Assembly (NCBI RefSeq): GCF_000027005.1
Contig: NC_012965.1
Coordinates: forward strand, 2,181,429 to 2,245,428
Source of the DNA: Komagataella phaffii GS115
Lineage: Eukaryota; Ascomycota; Pichiomycetes; Pichiales; Pichiaceae
DNA length: 64,000 nucleotides
Reading direction: 5' to 3'
How positions within the stretch are numbered: the first letter of the stretch is position 1; every line of letters starts with the position of its first letter. Positions 1-12,827 of the stretch are shown here, piece after piece. Under the pieces are notes generated by a model. That model was not told where the DNA came from, searched no databases, and was given only the letters and a program-made list of their open reading frames with translations. A program made the translations under genes and the position numbers.

Positions 1-963
1 CCTCTAGGTGTGGTTTTTTTATTGCTAGTTGATCCCAAATTTAATGAGCAGATCCTCTCCAAGCAGAAGAATTTCAATATAGAGTCAATCTCAGCTTTCG
101 ATAGCAACAAGCCAACAAAAAGAAACTATTCATACATCAAACCATTGAATGGTCCTGTTGGGCCGAAACAAACAAAATGTGTTGTTACAGAAATGGTGGA
201 AAACTTTGATTTGAACTCCTGCATTCATATTATCCAAACTACGCAAACTCCTGATGTACCAAGCGGAAATTCTTTTCTGGTAAAGACAAATATTTTTCTT
301 ACATGGGGTAAGAATAGTAGCACCAATTTGAATGTGCTTACATCGATTGAATGGTCTGGAAAATCATGGGTGAAAGGGGTAATTGAGAAGAGCAGCATTA
401 GTGGCCAAACCGAATATTGGAAATTTGTGGTGAACGAGCTCAAGCACACATTGGCTGCTTCTGCTAAGGAAAGGCCGGTAAGGCAGAAGAGATCTAGATC
501 AAGAAAATCTGTTCAGAAACTTGAGGATGAATTGCTCTCCGAAGATTCATCTCTAGAAAGCACTCATGCATGGCTAAGTCCAATCAGAAAGATTGTAGAC
601 CTAATACCAGAGACATTGCGAGTATATGTGGCTATCATAATAGTCGCAGGAGTAATCATGTTAGCTGGTCCTAAAATGGGCAATGTGAACATAAAAATCA
701 ATGAAACCGGAAATGGTTTGAGGCAAATCAAAATCGATTCTACTGAGTATATGCTTCTTCCAACATTAGATAATCTTTCACCAGATTCTTCTCTTTATGC
801 CGAGAAGGAAGAGGATTTGTGGAGATGGATTGAATCGATAAATCACAGGGTTGATGGGGATAAGATGGAGAACATCAACATAAAAAAATTGCAATTGAAA
901 GAAATGATTCGAATTATGGAGATGAAGTTAGAAAAATTGAAATACTCAGTTGAGATCAAATGA
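1..963 (+). CDS. Lam/Ysp2-family sterol transfer protein, C-terminal part (5' end outside window)
   Basis: The frame is already open at base 1, so this is the 3' part of a longer gene. The visible residues form a VASt (StART-like) domain, about the first 150, including the family signatures GPKQTKC and TPDVPSGNSF. A basic/serine linker follows, then one hydrophobic segment (VYVAIIIVAGVIML) and a short C-terminal tail with a coiled-coil look. VASt followed by one membrane span is the C-terminal order of the Lam/Ysp2 proteins, which move sterol between plasma membrane and ER at contact sites while anchored in the ER. The GRAM domain and any first VASt copy would lie upstream. Family assignment is firm; which paralogue (Lam2/Ysp2 or Lam4 type) is not decided. 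Confidence 0.85.
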   Translation, partial: PLGVVFLLLVDPKFNEQILSKQKNFNIESISAFDSNKPTKRNYSYIKPLNGPVGPKQTKCVVTEMVENFDLNSCIHIIQTTQTPDVPSGNSFLVKTNIFLTWGKNSSTNLNVLTSIEWSGKSWVKGVIEKSSISGQTEYWKFVVNELKHTLAASAKERPVRQKRSRSRKSVQKLEDELLSEDSSLESTHAWLSPIRKIVDLIPETLRVYVAIIIVAGVIMLAGPKMGNVNIKINETGNGLRQIKIDSTEYMLLPTLDNLSPDSSLYAEKEEDLWRWIESINHRVDGDKMENINIKKLQLKEMIRIMEMKLEKLKYSVEIK

Positions 964-1425
964 TCATAAGGTTGGATATATGAGGTCTTGATATGTAAAT
1001 CAACACGCTTGAAAAGTAGCCAACTCCATCAAAAGAGAAAGCCTGAGGGAAAAAATGAGGAATTAGTCCTTCTACAAGTTATGCAGCTATGCCAATAATC
1101 TGTAAAGTTAAAAAATTCATAGCTTGCACAAACCACAATAAATGTTAAATTGATAAAGTGGCGAGCTGACTTGATAGGCGTTTGCATTATAATGCAACTA
1201 CTTGCTATATATAGGTTTCCCCCACCTTGGGTGGATAGAATTTTTCTTGATACTGGAACTGGGACGAGACAACTGCCTTCCTAGCGTAAGACGCCCCGCC
1301 CCTTACTGTATCTAAGCGAAAAACGAAAGCTTATTAGAGAGCTGGGGAAAGTCTCACTTACCAGATGTTGAAAAGATCACGTGTTTTCTATATTACTTCA
1401 ACTTTTGCCCGTTCAAACTTTTAGA
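964..1425. promoter_or_regulatory. Intergenic region / BNA3 promoter
   Basis: No gene is seen in these 462 bases. They hold a TATATATA stretch at 1206-1213, a perfect 16-base palindrome at 1182-1197 and a C-rich tract near 1293-1304 containing CCCCT, the core of a yeast stress element. The tandem arrangement makes this the upstream region of the kynurenine aminotransferase gene. Confidence 0.5.
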
Positions 1426-2730
1426 ATGGCAAGGTCAGTATTAAGAAGAACGATGTCCAGTCTACCTAAGCATAATCCTTATTTCCAGATAGGTGGTAAA
1501 GATATATGGAGTTTAGTCAATGAGACTGCTGCTTCTAGAGAATCTCTTACTGGGAAGAAAACTGTAAATTTGGGACAAGGCTTTTTTTCCTACAGTCCTC
1601 CTCCATTTGCAATCCAAGCTGCCAAAGAGGCACTAGACGTTCCTGCCTTTAACCAATATGCACCTCCTAGAGGGAGACCAGAGCTGATTGGTTCACTGAT
1701 TGAAGCATATTCTTCCTATTACCCAGAGAAGCTAACCCCATCCCAGATAATGGTTAGTACCGGTGCCAATGAAGGTATGTTATCCATGTTTCTTGCATTT
1801 TTGACTCCCGGCGACGAAGTCGTTGTTTTTGAACCTTTTTTTGACCAATACATCAGTAATATAGAGATTCCTGGTGGGAAGGTGGTGTATGTTCCATTGC
1901 ATCCCCCTCAATGTTTTGACCAAGAAACTGTAAACTCCTCTGACTGGAAAATAAATTTTACTGAGTTAGAGAACTCAATAAATGAAAGGACAAAGATGAT
2001 AGTGCTTAATACTCCGCATAACCCTATAGGAAAAGTTTTTTCTCGTGATGAACTACAAAGAATAGGTGATATATGTGTTCGGAACAACATCATTATTCTG
2101 GCGGATGAGGTCTACGAGAACCTTTACTACAAAGAACACATTAAGATGGCAACACTTTCACCGGAGATTTCCCGGCTAACTGTTACAGTCGGTAGTGCAG
2201 GCAAGTCCTTTGCTGCTACTGGATGGCGCATTGGGTGGTTGATCGGACATAAAGATTTAATCAGTGTTGCTTGTCTAGCGCATACCCGCATCTGTTTTGC
2301 TAGCCCTTCACCTTTACAGATTGCCTGTGCATCAGCTTTGAGAACTGCCAAATCCGTGGGTTACTTCGAGGAAACGCGTAAGCAGTATACTTACAAATAC
2401 AAAATTCTTACGGACGTATTTGACAAGTTGGGGTTGCCCTATACTATTGCCGAAGGTGGTTATTTCCTACTAGTGAATTTTAAGAAGCTTAAATTTCCAG
2501 ACTCTGTCGAGTTTCCAGAGGAGATTCAGAACAAGCCTAGAGATTTTAAACTCTGCTACTGGCTAATTCAAGAGTTCGGTGTAGTATCAATTCCACCCAC
2601 AGAGTTTTTCATTGAAGAACATAAGATGGTGGTAAAAGACTGTTTGCGATTTGCCGTCTGCAAGGATGATCAGATGCTGCGAGAAGCGGCTAGGTGTCTT
2701 GAGCGATTAAAAGATTATATACAATACTAA
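1426..2730 (+). CDS. BNA3: Kynurenine aminotransferase (class I PLP aminotransferase)
   Basis: This is a fold-type I, pyridoxal-phosphate aminotransferase of the kynurenine aminotransferase / cysteine-conjugate beta-lyase group, which converts kynurenine to kynurenic acid. Visible landmarks are the N-terminal substrate region (NLGQGF, NQYAPPRGRPEL), the cofactor aspartate block (ILADEVYENL) and the Schiff-base lysine in SAGKSFAATGWR, about residue 260. The open frame extends upstream to 1381 but starts there with GTG. The first ATG is at 1426 and gives 434 residues, close to yeast Bna3. Its first residues, MARSVLRRTMSSLP, are basic and lack acids, like a mitochondrial presequence. A second ATG at 1453 would omit them. 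Confidence 0.88.
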   Translation: MARSVLRRTMSSLPKHNPYFQIGGKDIWSLVNETAASRESLTGKKTVNLGQGFFSYSPPPFAIQAAKEALDVPAFNQYAPPRGRPELIGSLIEAYSSYYPEKLTPSQIMVSTGANEGMLSMFLAFLTPGDEVVVFEPFFDQYISNIEIPGGKVVYVPLHPPQCFDQETVNSSDWKINFTELENSINERTKMIVLNTPHNPIGKVFSRDELQRIGDICVRNNIIILADEVYENLYYKEHIKMATLSPEISRLTVTVGSAGKSFAATGWRIGWLIGHKDLISVACLAHTRICFASPSPLQIACASALRTAKSVGYFEETRKQYTYKYKILTDVFDKLGLPYTIAEGGYFLLVNFKKLKFPDSVEFPEEIQNKPRDFKLCYWLIQEFGVVSIPPTEFFIEEHKMVVKDCLRFAVCKDDQMLREAARCLERLKDYIQY

Positions 2731-2822
2731 GTGTAGACTGAGTTTGAGTTATCGTATTTTTTACCGAGTAAAACGCGAAATTTCAAGATGGTAAAGTGTG
2801 TGTGGACCTTTGACAAGTATTT

Positions 2823-4805
2823 ATGGGTGGAACAAAGATAGAGGACGAAAATAATGCATGCTGCCTCTCAAAAGAACTTGATATCAACCCTTTGTGGCAG
2901 ACAGATGAGACTTCTCGGGATGAGCTAGTTCAAGAAGCCCTACTTTTAGAAAGCAAATCTGGATCTAAGCCTGCCCACATAGCTCAGCTTCTAGACGATT
3001 CAGAATGGTACAGGCCATCTTCGTTCAACGAAAGTACTGTATCTCCTAGGCCGTATAATAAATCCAATCATTCGGCAATTAGTACGTGCAAAGAAGGCAA
3101 ATCGATTGAGACTCAAGGTTGCCAAACGAATTTTAAGACAGCTCCTTCCTCGACAAGTTGTATTTCAAAAACAAAGGGAGCTACGAAGGCTACAAAAATC
3201 TTGACCGATAAAAGATCAGCTTCACCAAAGGCTCTGGGTATGACTAGGGAAATGAAAGACCTATGGGCAGGGGCTGCTTGGCATTTAAGGGATAATCCTG
3301 AGTACTTTTCTTCCAAGCATCAAAGGAAGAGGTTAACTCAACCCAACAACCGTTGCAACTTTCACGATTCTCAAACATCGCAGGAAACTCATACAGGTTC
3401 GAAGAAAGCTAAGAAGGAATCTGAGAGACCAAGAAAAGAACAAATTAAAGCCAAATCTAAAGAGGTATGCTTAAAAATTAAGAATAACGAGTTACCTCAA
3501 GTTGAAACTCAATTTGAAAGTCCTGACAAACAGCCCACCTTGGAAGAGCCTTCAAAAAGGTTTCAAAACAAGATTTGGTTCATTGAATACGATCCTCACA
3601 ATGAAAGTCAAAGTGTTTTAGTAGGAAACAGGAAGTTTTTCGTAGACGAGATCTATGAGAAACAGGAATCTCCTGTAACTATCTCTAATGCCAAATCTGC
3701 ATTTGCTCTAGTGAACGAAACCAAAAACCGATACTGGAACGATGAAAATTTACCCCCAACTGCAGTTTATTTATCGATGCCTGTTTCTTCCTATAGGGAA
3801 AAATATCAGCTTATTTTTCCAAAGGACGAAGAACTAAATCCTTTCGAAGAAATTGGTCGAATGATGGAGATTTCCGCATTGTTTTATCTCCCCTTGAAGT
3901 ATGCCTCCCTTGTTCGCAATGAAGATTCCTTTGCGAATTGCATCGTTGGACAGTTTATTAAGGCATACGAGAGATCGCATTACGAGGTCATCTTGAAGAA
4001 AATTGAAGAGTACAACATACTCATTGATAGTTTACGAAGTTCTGGTGTCATATATGATCATATAAGAGCCCAGACAAAAGTACCCCGGCCTATGATTTAT
4101 GAGATTCTTAATCAAGTTTATGCCCGCACTGTGTCTCCAAATTCGAAAAAGCTCCGTCAGTACAAGGCGTTCTCAAATTATGTTTATGGAGAATTACTTC
4201 CAAACTTTTTAACGCAAGCCTTTAATGAAGTGAAACTTGATTCAAGTTCCAAGTTCATAGATCTAGGTTCTGGTGTCGGAAACTGCGTCTTTCAGGCTGC
4301 TCTTGAGTATGGGTGTGAAAGTTTCGGCTGCGAAATTATGGAACATGCTTCTTTCCTCAGTGAGTTACAGTTGATTGAGTTCAAAACTAGATGCGATATC
4401 TTTGGAATCAAGCCTGGGAAAGTTGAGTTTTTTCTGAGACAAACCTTTGAAGATAATCTACAGGTTTCGGAAGTGGTTTCCAAATGTGAAGTAATACTGG
4501 TGAACAATTACCTCTTTGACGCCACTTTGAACTCGAAAGTCATTTCTCTTTTCCAGTGTCTCAAAGAAAGTATCGGGACAAAAATAGTCAGTCTTAAGCC
4601 AGTGATTCCTCTCAACTATACCATTCACGATGACCTTACTTTGACCAATGTTTTATCCTTTATGAAAACTAAGAGAAGTGTCTACAGCGAAAATAGTGTT
4701 TCTTGGACCTGTAAAGGAGGCGTTTACTACCTAACAGAAGTTGTTGCCGATGTTCCAATAGAATTAATGGGCAGCTCCACGAGGCAATCTAAGTCACACA
4801 ATTGA
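2823..4805 (+). CDS. DOT1: Histone H3 lysine-79 methyltransferase
   Basis: This is the non-SET, SAM-dependent methyltransferase that modifies H3K79 on nucleosomes and acts in telomeric silencing and DNA-damage checkpoint control. The N-terminal ~240 residues are low complexity and Lys/Ser-rich, as expected for the yeast Dot1 nucleosome-binding extension. The catalytic domain occupies roughly residues 330-640. Its SAM-binding motif DLGSGVGNCV begins at about residue 480, followed by the acidic CEIM block, and the Dot1 NNYLFD motif starts at about residue 561. Length (660) is typical of yeast Dot1. It lies 92 bases after BNA3 and converges on the MED13 gene with about 60 bases between stops. 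Confidence 0.93.
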   Translation: MGGTKIEDENNACCLSKELDINPLWQTDETSRDELVQEALLLESKSGSKPAHIAQLLDDSEWYRPSSFNESTVSPRPYNKSNHSAISTCKEGKSIETQGCQTNFKTAPSSTSCISKTKGATKATKILTDKRSASPKALGMTREMKDLWAGAAWHLRDNPEYFSSKHQRKRLTQPNNRCNFHDSQTSQETHTGSKKAKKESERPRKEQIKAKSKEVCLKIKNNELPQVETQFESPDKQPTLEEPSKRFQNKIWFIEYDPHNESQSVLVGNRKFFVDEIYEKQESPVTISNAKSAFALVNETKNRYWNDENLPPTAVYLSMPVSSYREKYQLIFPKDEELNPFEEIGRMMEISALFYLPLKYASLVRNEDSFANCIVGQFIKAYERSHYEVILKKIEEYNILIDSLRSSGVIYDHIRAQTKVPRPMIYEILNQVYARTVSPNSKKLRQYKAFSNYVYGELLPNFLTQAFNEVKLDSSSKFIDLGSGVGNCVFQAALEYGCESFGCEIMEHASFLSELQLIEFKTRCDIFGIKPGKVEFFLRQTFEDNLQVSEVVSKCEVILVNNYLFDATLNSKVISLFQCLKESIGTKIVSLKPVIPLNYTIHDDLTLTNVLSFMKTKRSVYSENSVSWTCKGGVYYLTEVVADVPIELMGSSTRQSKSHN

Positions 4806-4864
4806 AAACCATTTTATTGGATGCAGTTATACAGGTATATCAAAGCGATGTAATAGATGGATGA

Positions 4865-7800
4865 TCATTCATCAACTCCAACGTGTACCAACTCTTTGAG
4901 TATCTTAGATACAGTAAGAATGTGCCACGGGAACGGATTGCATGTTTCATCTACAATTGAAGCGTACCAAAAGTTTTTTAGGTCTGCCAAATTTCGATAT
5001 TGGCAAAGCATCTTCTTCATCAAGTCTACAGGATCGATGAAAGCAGGACAACTTAATAGATTCACTTCCAAAATGCTCTTTCCTTCCGTCAAATTCGCCG
5101 TTTGAATCAAATATCCTGTTCGTATAGGTATTCTATTGATTTGATTTGAAAGTGGCACAGGTATAGAGAGAACTAATCCGAGAAGTTCCTCTGAGATGTT
5201 CACAATGGTTCCATCGGACTCTGAATAAAAATTTCCAGAGGTGTTAAACGCCGGAGAACTTGGCGTTTGGAACATGTTGCTGCTAATATCCGGACTGTCA
5301 AATCTGGAGCCTAGGGATTCGGCGGTGTTAGGATATATCCCGGCAGTGGAGTCAGGATACATAGTAGTGGTCATCACATTATTGACACCACCGCTGCCCT
5401 CACTTTCTCTGCTTACCCCACTTAGCTTCAGAGTCGGTTCCAAGTCTATCGTAAGGACTACTAAATAAATACTTTTATTCAATAGTGATAACCTCTTCCA
5501 CTGTATCAATTCGTCATCTGGAATTATGTTGTTCAACCTTGTTAAAATCAAGTATGACTTTCCAGGGTGGCATTTAATGTATTCCATAGTGATACTCCAA
5601 ATATCATTGCTAATTTCTTCAAAACTTTTCATCAGGTTAGCACCTCCATTCAGAAATTTTCTTCGCTCTGAATACCATGCCTTCACTTCCCTTAGGCCAC
5701 CATACTGATCGGTCCAGCATGCGGCGCACCAGCTTTTATCTGTAGCTCTGTCATAGGCAAGATGGATATATAAGTCGTCTATGATCAATTGTCTAGCAAT
5801 TGGCACTTTTGTTAATTTGAAATTAATTGCTGAAGGGATTTCTTGTGCAATTAGCGCAATATTGTTTGTAAAATGACCGCTAGTCACTAAACAGTATAAC
5901 TGCAGTGAAATTCTTGTTAACACTTTTTGAGAGGGGACACAGTAACTGCCATCAATCAAAAAAAAATCGTTCAACGGAATGCTTTTTTGTGAAATGGAAA
6001 TATTTTTTATCTCAGACCCTTTTCTATAATTCGCATTAGGACCATTTGTTGATTTCTTCTTCCTTCTCTTTGATTCTGAAGAAGAATTTAAGTTCAGCAA
6101 ACGAGATATGGAATCTCGCAATTCTCTCAAAACCTGGGAAGTTTCTATAACGCTGACCAACGAAGTAAAAGGATTTATAAAAATAATCAGAAGGGGCATT
6201 TCCGGTTTCAGCCTGTTACAAATGTCGTTTAAATGACTTTGTAAGGTATCGTGCACATTTTTCCAGTACGATTTTTCTTGTTCGTTAGGTGTTATCCGTA
6301 GCACTGAATCATTTGCAATTTCGATCAGAGACATTTCTCCTAGTTTGTTGGTTTTATATTCCTCCTGTAAGTTTCCAATAAAATCAGTGGCCTGAGCAAG
6401 AAACTGTGGCCCAAAATCTGGAACAATTGCAATGGCCTGGAAATTGTTAGGACCTTCGAGAGGCTGCAATCCTAAAGATTTCCAAAACTTTGCGGAAGTA
6501 ATGCCTACACTCAGGTCCTCATCTGATCGTTTAACATTAATCATAGTTGGGGTTGTGTGGATCAAGAGATTAGTGTCATTTGGCAGCATTTTTTCAATGA
6601 AGCCTTCCTGAGTCGTTGGCAGCGATGGTGATCCCAAAAAGGCCTCATTTGAAACTGAGTCTCTGGAGTCATATTCTATACTTGTGGTGCTAGGACAGTT
6701 CTCTCTGTTTACTATATTAAATAGACCATCACTTATTCTGCCAGGTCCAACAAAATCTAGTAAACTTAATTTTTCGATTCCCGGAAGAACATCTCGAACT
6801 AGCTTGTCAACTTTTGATTGCACCTGATGATCATGACGACATTTGTTAGAAAAGGAGCCAGGTAAATCAAATAATATAGCTTTTAGAAGAATGGGTAGCT
6901 CTTGATTCAAACGATCTTTGCTTAAACTCGGGGCTTTGTATAGAAAGCAGACGGGAATAGAATACAACGGGACGGTTCGCATTATGAACGGTACCCAATT
7001 TTGGCTCAAATTGTCCATCGTATCGTTAGAACCACCCGATGGAATTGGAATAGTTGTCAGGGCTGAATTGTTGCACTCCCTGATATGAATCCTTAAATTA
7101 CCGGCAACTGTATTTCTCTCTACTTCCAACTTTTTCCCTTCGTTGTGGTCTGATCCATCTATCATGTCAAAGTCAGCCTGTGGGCTCGCTTCATCACCTT
7201 CAGAACTTTTCATTACTTGATAAAAGTCCTCTTGGATCTTGGTCTTATCATTTTCCTTTTTCTCTCCTTCTTTTTGTATCAAATCTCTTCGGTCTTGATA
7301 TTTTTCATTATTATACTCCTCCTCTTCCTCTTCCTCTTCCTCCTTAAGTAGTCTATCCTGGTCGTCATCACTGTCCGATTCGAGGTCACTATCTTCCTCT
7401 CTAGTCCAGCTATTTCCCGAGATCCCAACTCCTGTTGTTGGCGCTTTCAAAAATAGTTTCGCATTTGTAAGGGAGTCCTTGTGTGGGCCTGATGGAGACT
7501 CGCTTCGATCTACATAAAACTTTCCTCCTGTGGAGTATTTGATATCTATATTATCATGAATTACCGGATTGAATCGAAGTGGAGAAAAAACTGAAGTAGC
7601 TTTGTGAACGCAAGGGGATATTTCGGAGATAATGGGGAGAGGTGCAGGTTCTGGAGCCCCCGGATCTTCATAAAACGGATTCGTTGTGGTGGGTAGCTTG
7701 ACTGGCTCTTTTGAATTCATAACAAATGACTCTCCATTAGGTGATGCAATTTCATTCTCTTCAGCTTCCTCTCCAAAAAGTTCATTCCATTCACTTTTAG

Positions 7801-9220
7801 GTAGACTTATTTCTTCGTTCATTACATCGTCTAGCACCCCGTCGAAGTAAGCATCAGAGATATCAACCTCAACAATTGGCGAAGGACATGTTGCTTCTAA
7901 TGCTGGAGAAATAGAATCTTTAACCCCCTTTATATTGTCTTCCTCTGGAGGAAGACAGAAGTCTTGAAGTTCTTCGATCGCCTCTTCCACTCCATGATTT
8001 TGTTGCTCCTTAATGTAACTAATACGTTGGTCTAACAACTTGAAAGGGTCATACTGACTACTTGGTGGAATTGTACCATCTATGTTGACACCGTATTGTA
8101 CAAAACATAACGAAAGAGGCCACGCAATAAATCGCAGACTTGTTGAGCCATCTCCAGTATGTGAATCCTCCAAAAAGCTAGAAATGTGGGGCGATAAGTT
8201 ATTTAAATGGTTCACATTGGGAACAACTTTTACCCATCTTGTATTCTTTTCATCAATGAATATGTTATTGTATTTTTTAAGGAGCTGTAGTAATCGCTCA
8301 TAATCTTTAGGTGGGTCGGACGTGATTGAATCTTTGAGACATCCATTTACAGCAAAATTGCATCGAATGCCAGATGGGCAAAGATAGATGGCATAACTTG
8401 ATTTCTGAACTGTAGTTTCTAAATTCTCTCTGCTTGCAAGATTATAAAATCTTGGATTCTCGGCTACTGTCGTTGAAACTAATACTTCGTTCTTATGGTT
8501 AATCATGAGATCTAATCTCAAAACGTTAAAGTAGTTAAAATTATCAGTCTGAAGCAACAGATGTGTGCTAAATGGAAACACCTTTGAGCTAGAATTTTTG
8601 ACAGGGCAATTGTCTGCAAAGAGCTTTATGAGATGCTTCTTTAATGCTCTAAGAAAATTGATATATATGTTGTTTATCAATTTGGAGCTTGATGGGTTTT
8701 GAAAGAGATCATTACTGGTAAACATACCCAATGTAATCCGCTTGACTGAAATTGTAGAGGAGTGTATAAGAGACAGAAATTCGTCTTGCTCAAATACTGA
8801 AATGTTTTGCCCTGTCGTATCAATCCAAAAACACCAATAATCTTTCAGATGTGCTATGCTGTAAATACCTTTGTTGCTCAATTTTGCAGAAAGCAGTAAT
8901 TCTAAATCATGCACTAGAGGACACTTTCCTTTGCTTTTGTTCTTGGCTTCTTTGTGATCCTGAAGCTCGCTGTCAATGCGGTAGGCGGAATAGTACACAG
9001 CATCAAACCTTGCCATTCTAAACGAGTTGGTATCATGAAACGACTTTTTTAATGATCTTTCGACCGACAACGAGTCATCATTATATAATCCATCTTTTAG
9101 TGCACCCAGCTTGTTGATAGTATCGAGTATGGGGCTTGAATCATATGGGTGCCATTGCGACATCTCCAACCACCCCAGATACCCACGAAACTCTAAGAAC
9201 CAGAAAAGAAGTAGACTCAT
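4865..9220 (-). CDS. SSN2: Mediator kinase-module subunit Med13 (Srb9)
   Basis: This large subunit links the Cdk8 kinase module (Cdk8, cyclin C, Med12, Med13) to core Mediator in the nucleus. At 1451 residues it is near yeast Ssn2. The N-terminal third has the Med13_N pattern. The middle is disordered and very acidic, with an uninterrupted glutamate run coded around 7318-7345. The C-terminal third carries the conserved Med13 PIWI-like region: FINPFTSLV, FFLIDGSYCVPS, then HLAYDRATDKSWCAACWTD and the REVKAWY block. The start used is the first ATG, but an internal ATG at residue 20 (MSQWHPYDSS) looks at least as likely, because the first 19 residues are hydrophobic and unlike the family. Confidence 0.87.
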   Translation of the reverse strand: MSLLLFWFLEFRGYLGWLEMSQWHPYDSSPILDTINKLGALKDGLYNDDSLSVERSLKKSFHDTNSFRMARFDAVYYSAYRIDSELQDHKEAKNKSKGKCPLVHDLELLLSAKLSNKGIYSIAHLKDYWCFWIDTTGQNISVFEQDEFLSLIHSSTISVKRITLGMFTSNDLFQNPSSSKLINNIYINFLRALKKHLIKLFADNCPVKNSSSKVFPFSTHLLLQTDNFNYFNVLRLDLMINHKNEVLVSTTVAENPRFYNLASRENLETTVQKSSYAIYLCPSGIRCNFAVNGCLKDSITSDPPKDYERLLQLLKKYNNIFIDEKNTRWVKVVPNVNHLNNLSPHISSFLEDSHTGDGSTSLRFIAWPLSLCFVQYGVNIDGTIPPSSQYDPFKLLDQRISYIKEQQNHGVEEAIEELQDFCLPPEEDNIKGVKDSISPALEATCPSPIVEVDISDAYFDGVLDDVMNEEISLPKSEWNELFGEEAEENEIASPNGESFVMNSKEPVKLPTTTNPFYEDPGAPEPAPLPIISEISPCVHKATSVFSPLRFNPVIHDNIDIKYSTGGKFYVDRSESPSGPHKDSLTNAKLFLKAPTTGVGISGNSWTREEDSDLESDSDDDQDRLLKEEEEEEEEEYNNEKYQDRRDLIQKEGEKKENDKTKIQEDFYQVMKSSEGDEASPQADFDMIDGSDHNEGKKLEVERNTVAGNLRIHIRECNNSALTTIPIPSGGSNDTMDNLSQNWVPFIMRTVPLYSIPVCFLYKAPSLSKDRLNQELPILLKAILFDLPGSFSNKCRHDHQVQSKVDKLVRDVLPGIEKLSLLDFVGPGRISDGLFNIVNRENCPSTTSIEYDSRDSVSNEAFLGSPSLPTTQEGFIEKMLPNDTNLLIHTTPTMINVKRSDEDLSVGITSAKFWKSLGLQPLEGPNNFQAIAIVPDFGPQFLAQATDFIGNLQEEYKTNKLGEMSLIEIANDSVLRITPNEQEKSYWKNVHDTLQSHLNDICNRLKPEMPLLIIFINPFTSLVSVIETSQVLRELRDSISRLLNLNSSSESKRRKKKSTNGPNANYRKGSEIKNISISQKSIPLNDFFLIDGSYCVPSQKVLTRISLQLYCLVTSGHFTNNIALIAQEIPSAINFKLTKVPIARQLIIDDLYIHLAYDRATDKSWCAACWTDQYGGLREVKAWYSERRKFLNGGANLMKSFEEISNDIWSITMEYIKCHPGKSYLILTRLNNIIPDDELIQWKRLSLLNKSIYLVVLTIDLEPTLKLSGVSRESEGSGGVNNVMTTTMYPDSTAGIYPNTAESLGSRFDSPDISSNMFQTPSSPAFNTSGNFYSESDGTIVNISEELLGLVLSIPVPLSNQINRIPIRTGYLIQTANLTEGKSILEVNLLSCPAFIDPVDLMKKMLCQYRNLADLKNFWYASIVDETCNPFPWHILTVSKILKELVHVGVDE

Positions 9221-9321
9221 TACATAATAATAGATGTAACACTTTTGTTAGTGTACGGCACAAATATCTTGGAATCGATTGAAAATCTAGTCACCTTCGA
9301 CAATACAACTGTTAGCTTCCG

Positions 9322-9599
9322 ATGGCAAGTAAGTAAAATAATTTGAACTTTATTAGTACTGGATATTAACTTGTGTAGAAACTAAAGCACGAAATGTGGT
9401 AATCAAGCTACTATCTACGGCTCAAACAGGATATACAAAGACTCTCCTCAGGCCAAGGCAAACTGGCCCTATCAGTCAGGTACGATATGACCCTCGAGTC
9501 AAAAGACATGTTCTGTTCACAGAATCTAAGAGAAGAAAAATGGGGGAACTAGCAAAACCTTGGGACTTCACAAGAGGCGCTTTTAGATTCAAGAAATGA
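9322..9599 (+). CDS. MRPL39: Mitochondrial large-subunit ribosomal protein bL33m, spliced
   Basis: The unspliced frame from 9396 lacks an ATG, and the missing start lies in a tiny first exon. Exon 1 is 9322-9328 (ATGGCAA). The intron is 9329-9378 (50 bases), with a GTAAGT donor, a TATTAAC-type branch site and a TAG acceptor. Exon 2 is 9379-9599. Splicing gives 75 residues beginning MAKTKARNVVIKLLSTA, which lines up with yeast Mrpl39/bL33m (conserved KLLSTA, QVRYDP, KRHVLF and ESKRRK). The gene is divergent from MED13, about 100 bases away. The intron is inferred from splice signals and family alignment, not from transcript data. Confidence 0.9.
9329..9378 (+). other. Intron of MRPL39
   Basis: This 50-base intron has donor GTAAGT, branch-like TATTAAC about 10 bases before the acceptor, and acceptor TGTAG. 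Removing it joins a 7-base exon to the bL33m frame in phase. Confidence 0.85.
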
Positions 9600-9911
9600 A
9601 TTTAAGCTTGAAGTAGTAAAACAGACTGTTAACTTTGAGTCCCTTTGGATGTTACTGTACTCATGATGCTGTAAATAGATAAAAATGCTTAGGAGAATGT
9701 TTACATTTAAGTAAGAGGATATCATATATCGGGTATTGTAGGTTTAATTTTCTTTCTGTCCGAATGAAGTTCACTTCCCCAACATTTGTGAACTGTTGCT
9801 ACTGTATCTTATTAGTAGTGCCCTACCTTATTTTTGGTATCGAGTGCGAAAAGAGAGATGAAAATGAAAACGGAAACTAAACCCAACTTCACAATTCAGA
9901 CGCACGGCTAA
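9600..9911. promoter_or_regulatory. Intergenic region / SPT5 promoter
   Basis: These 312 bases between MRPL39 and SPT5 (tandem) hold no recognisable gene. They serve as the MRPL39 3' end and the SPT5 upstream region. I see no strong motif. Confidence 0.4.
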
Positions 9912-12638
<2,727 letters not shown>

Positions 12639-12827
12639 AATTTCCGCAATGGACTTACTTGTCTATTTAAATGAATCTAGCTGTAATAGTGGACTAATTG
12701 AATGCACAGTAGTGTACTTAACCAAAAGACACGTAGTGGAAGCAAATCAAAAGCGCGTAGAAAAATGTAAACTAGTCATAGATTATTACTTCAGACAAGT
12801 GGTCCCCTTACTTGTTACCCTTCATAT

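Noticed and set aside
7300..7390. CTC/TTC-rich simple repeat as a microsatellite feature
   Set aside because: It codes an acidic Glu run in the disordered middle of MED13 and needs no separate explanation.
9396..9599. MRPL39 read as a gene starting at GTG 9396
   Set aside because: A spliced ATG-started form matches the family N-terminus and has proper splice signals.
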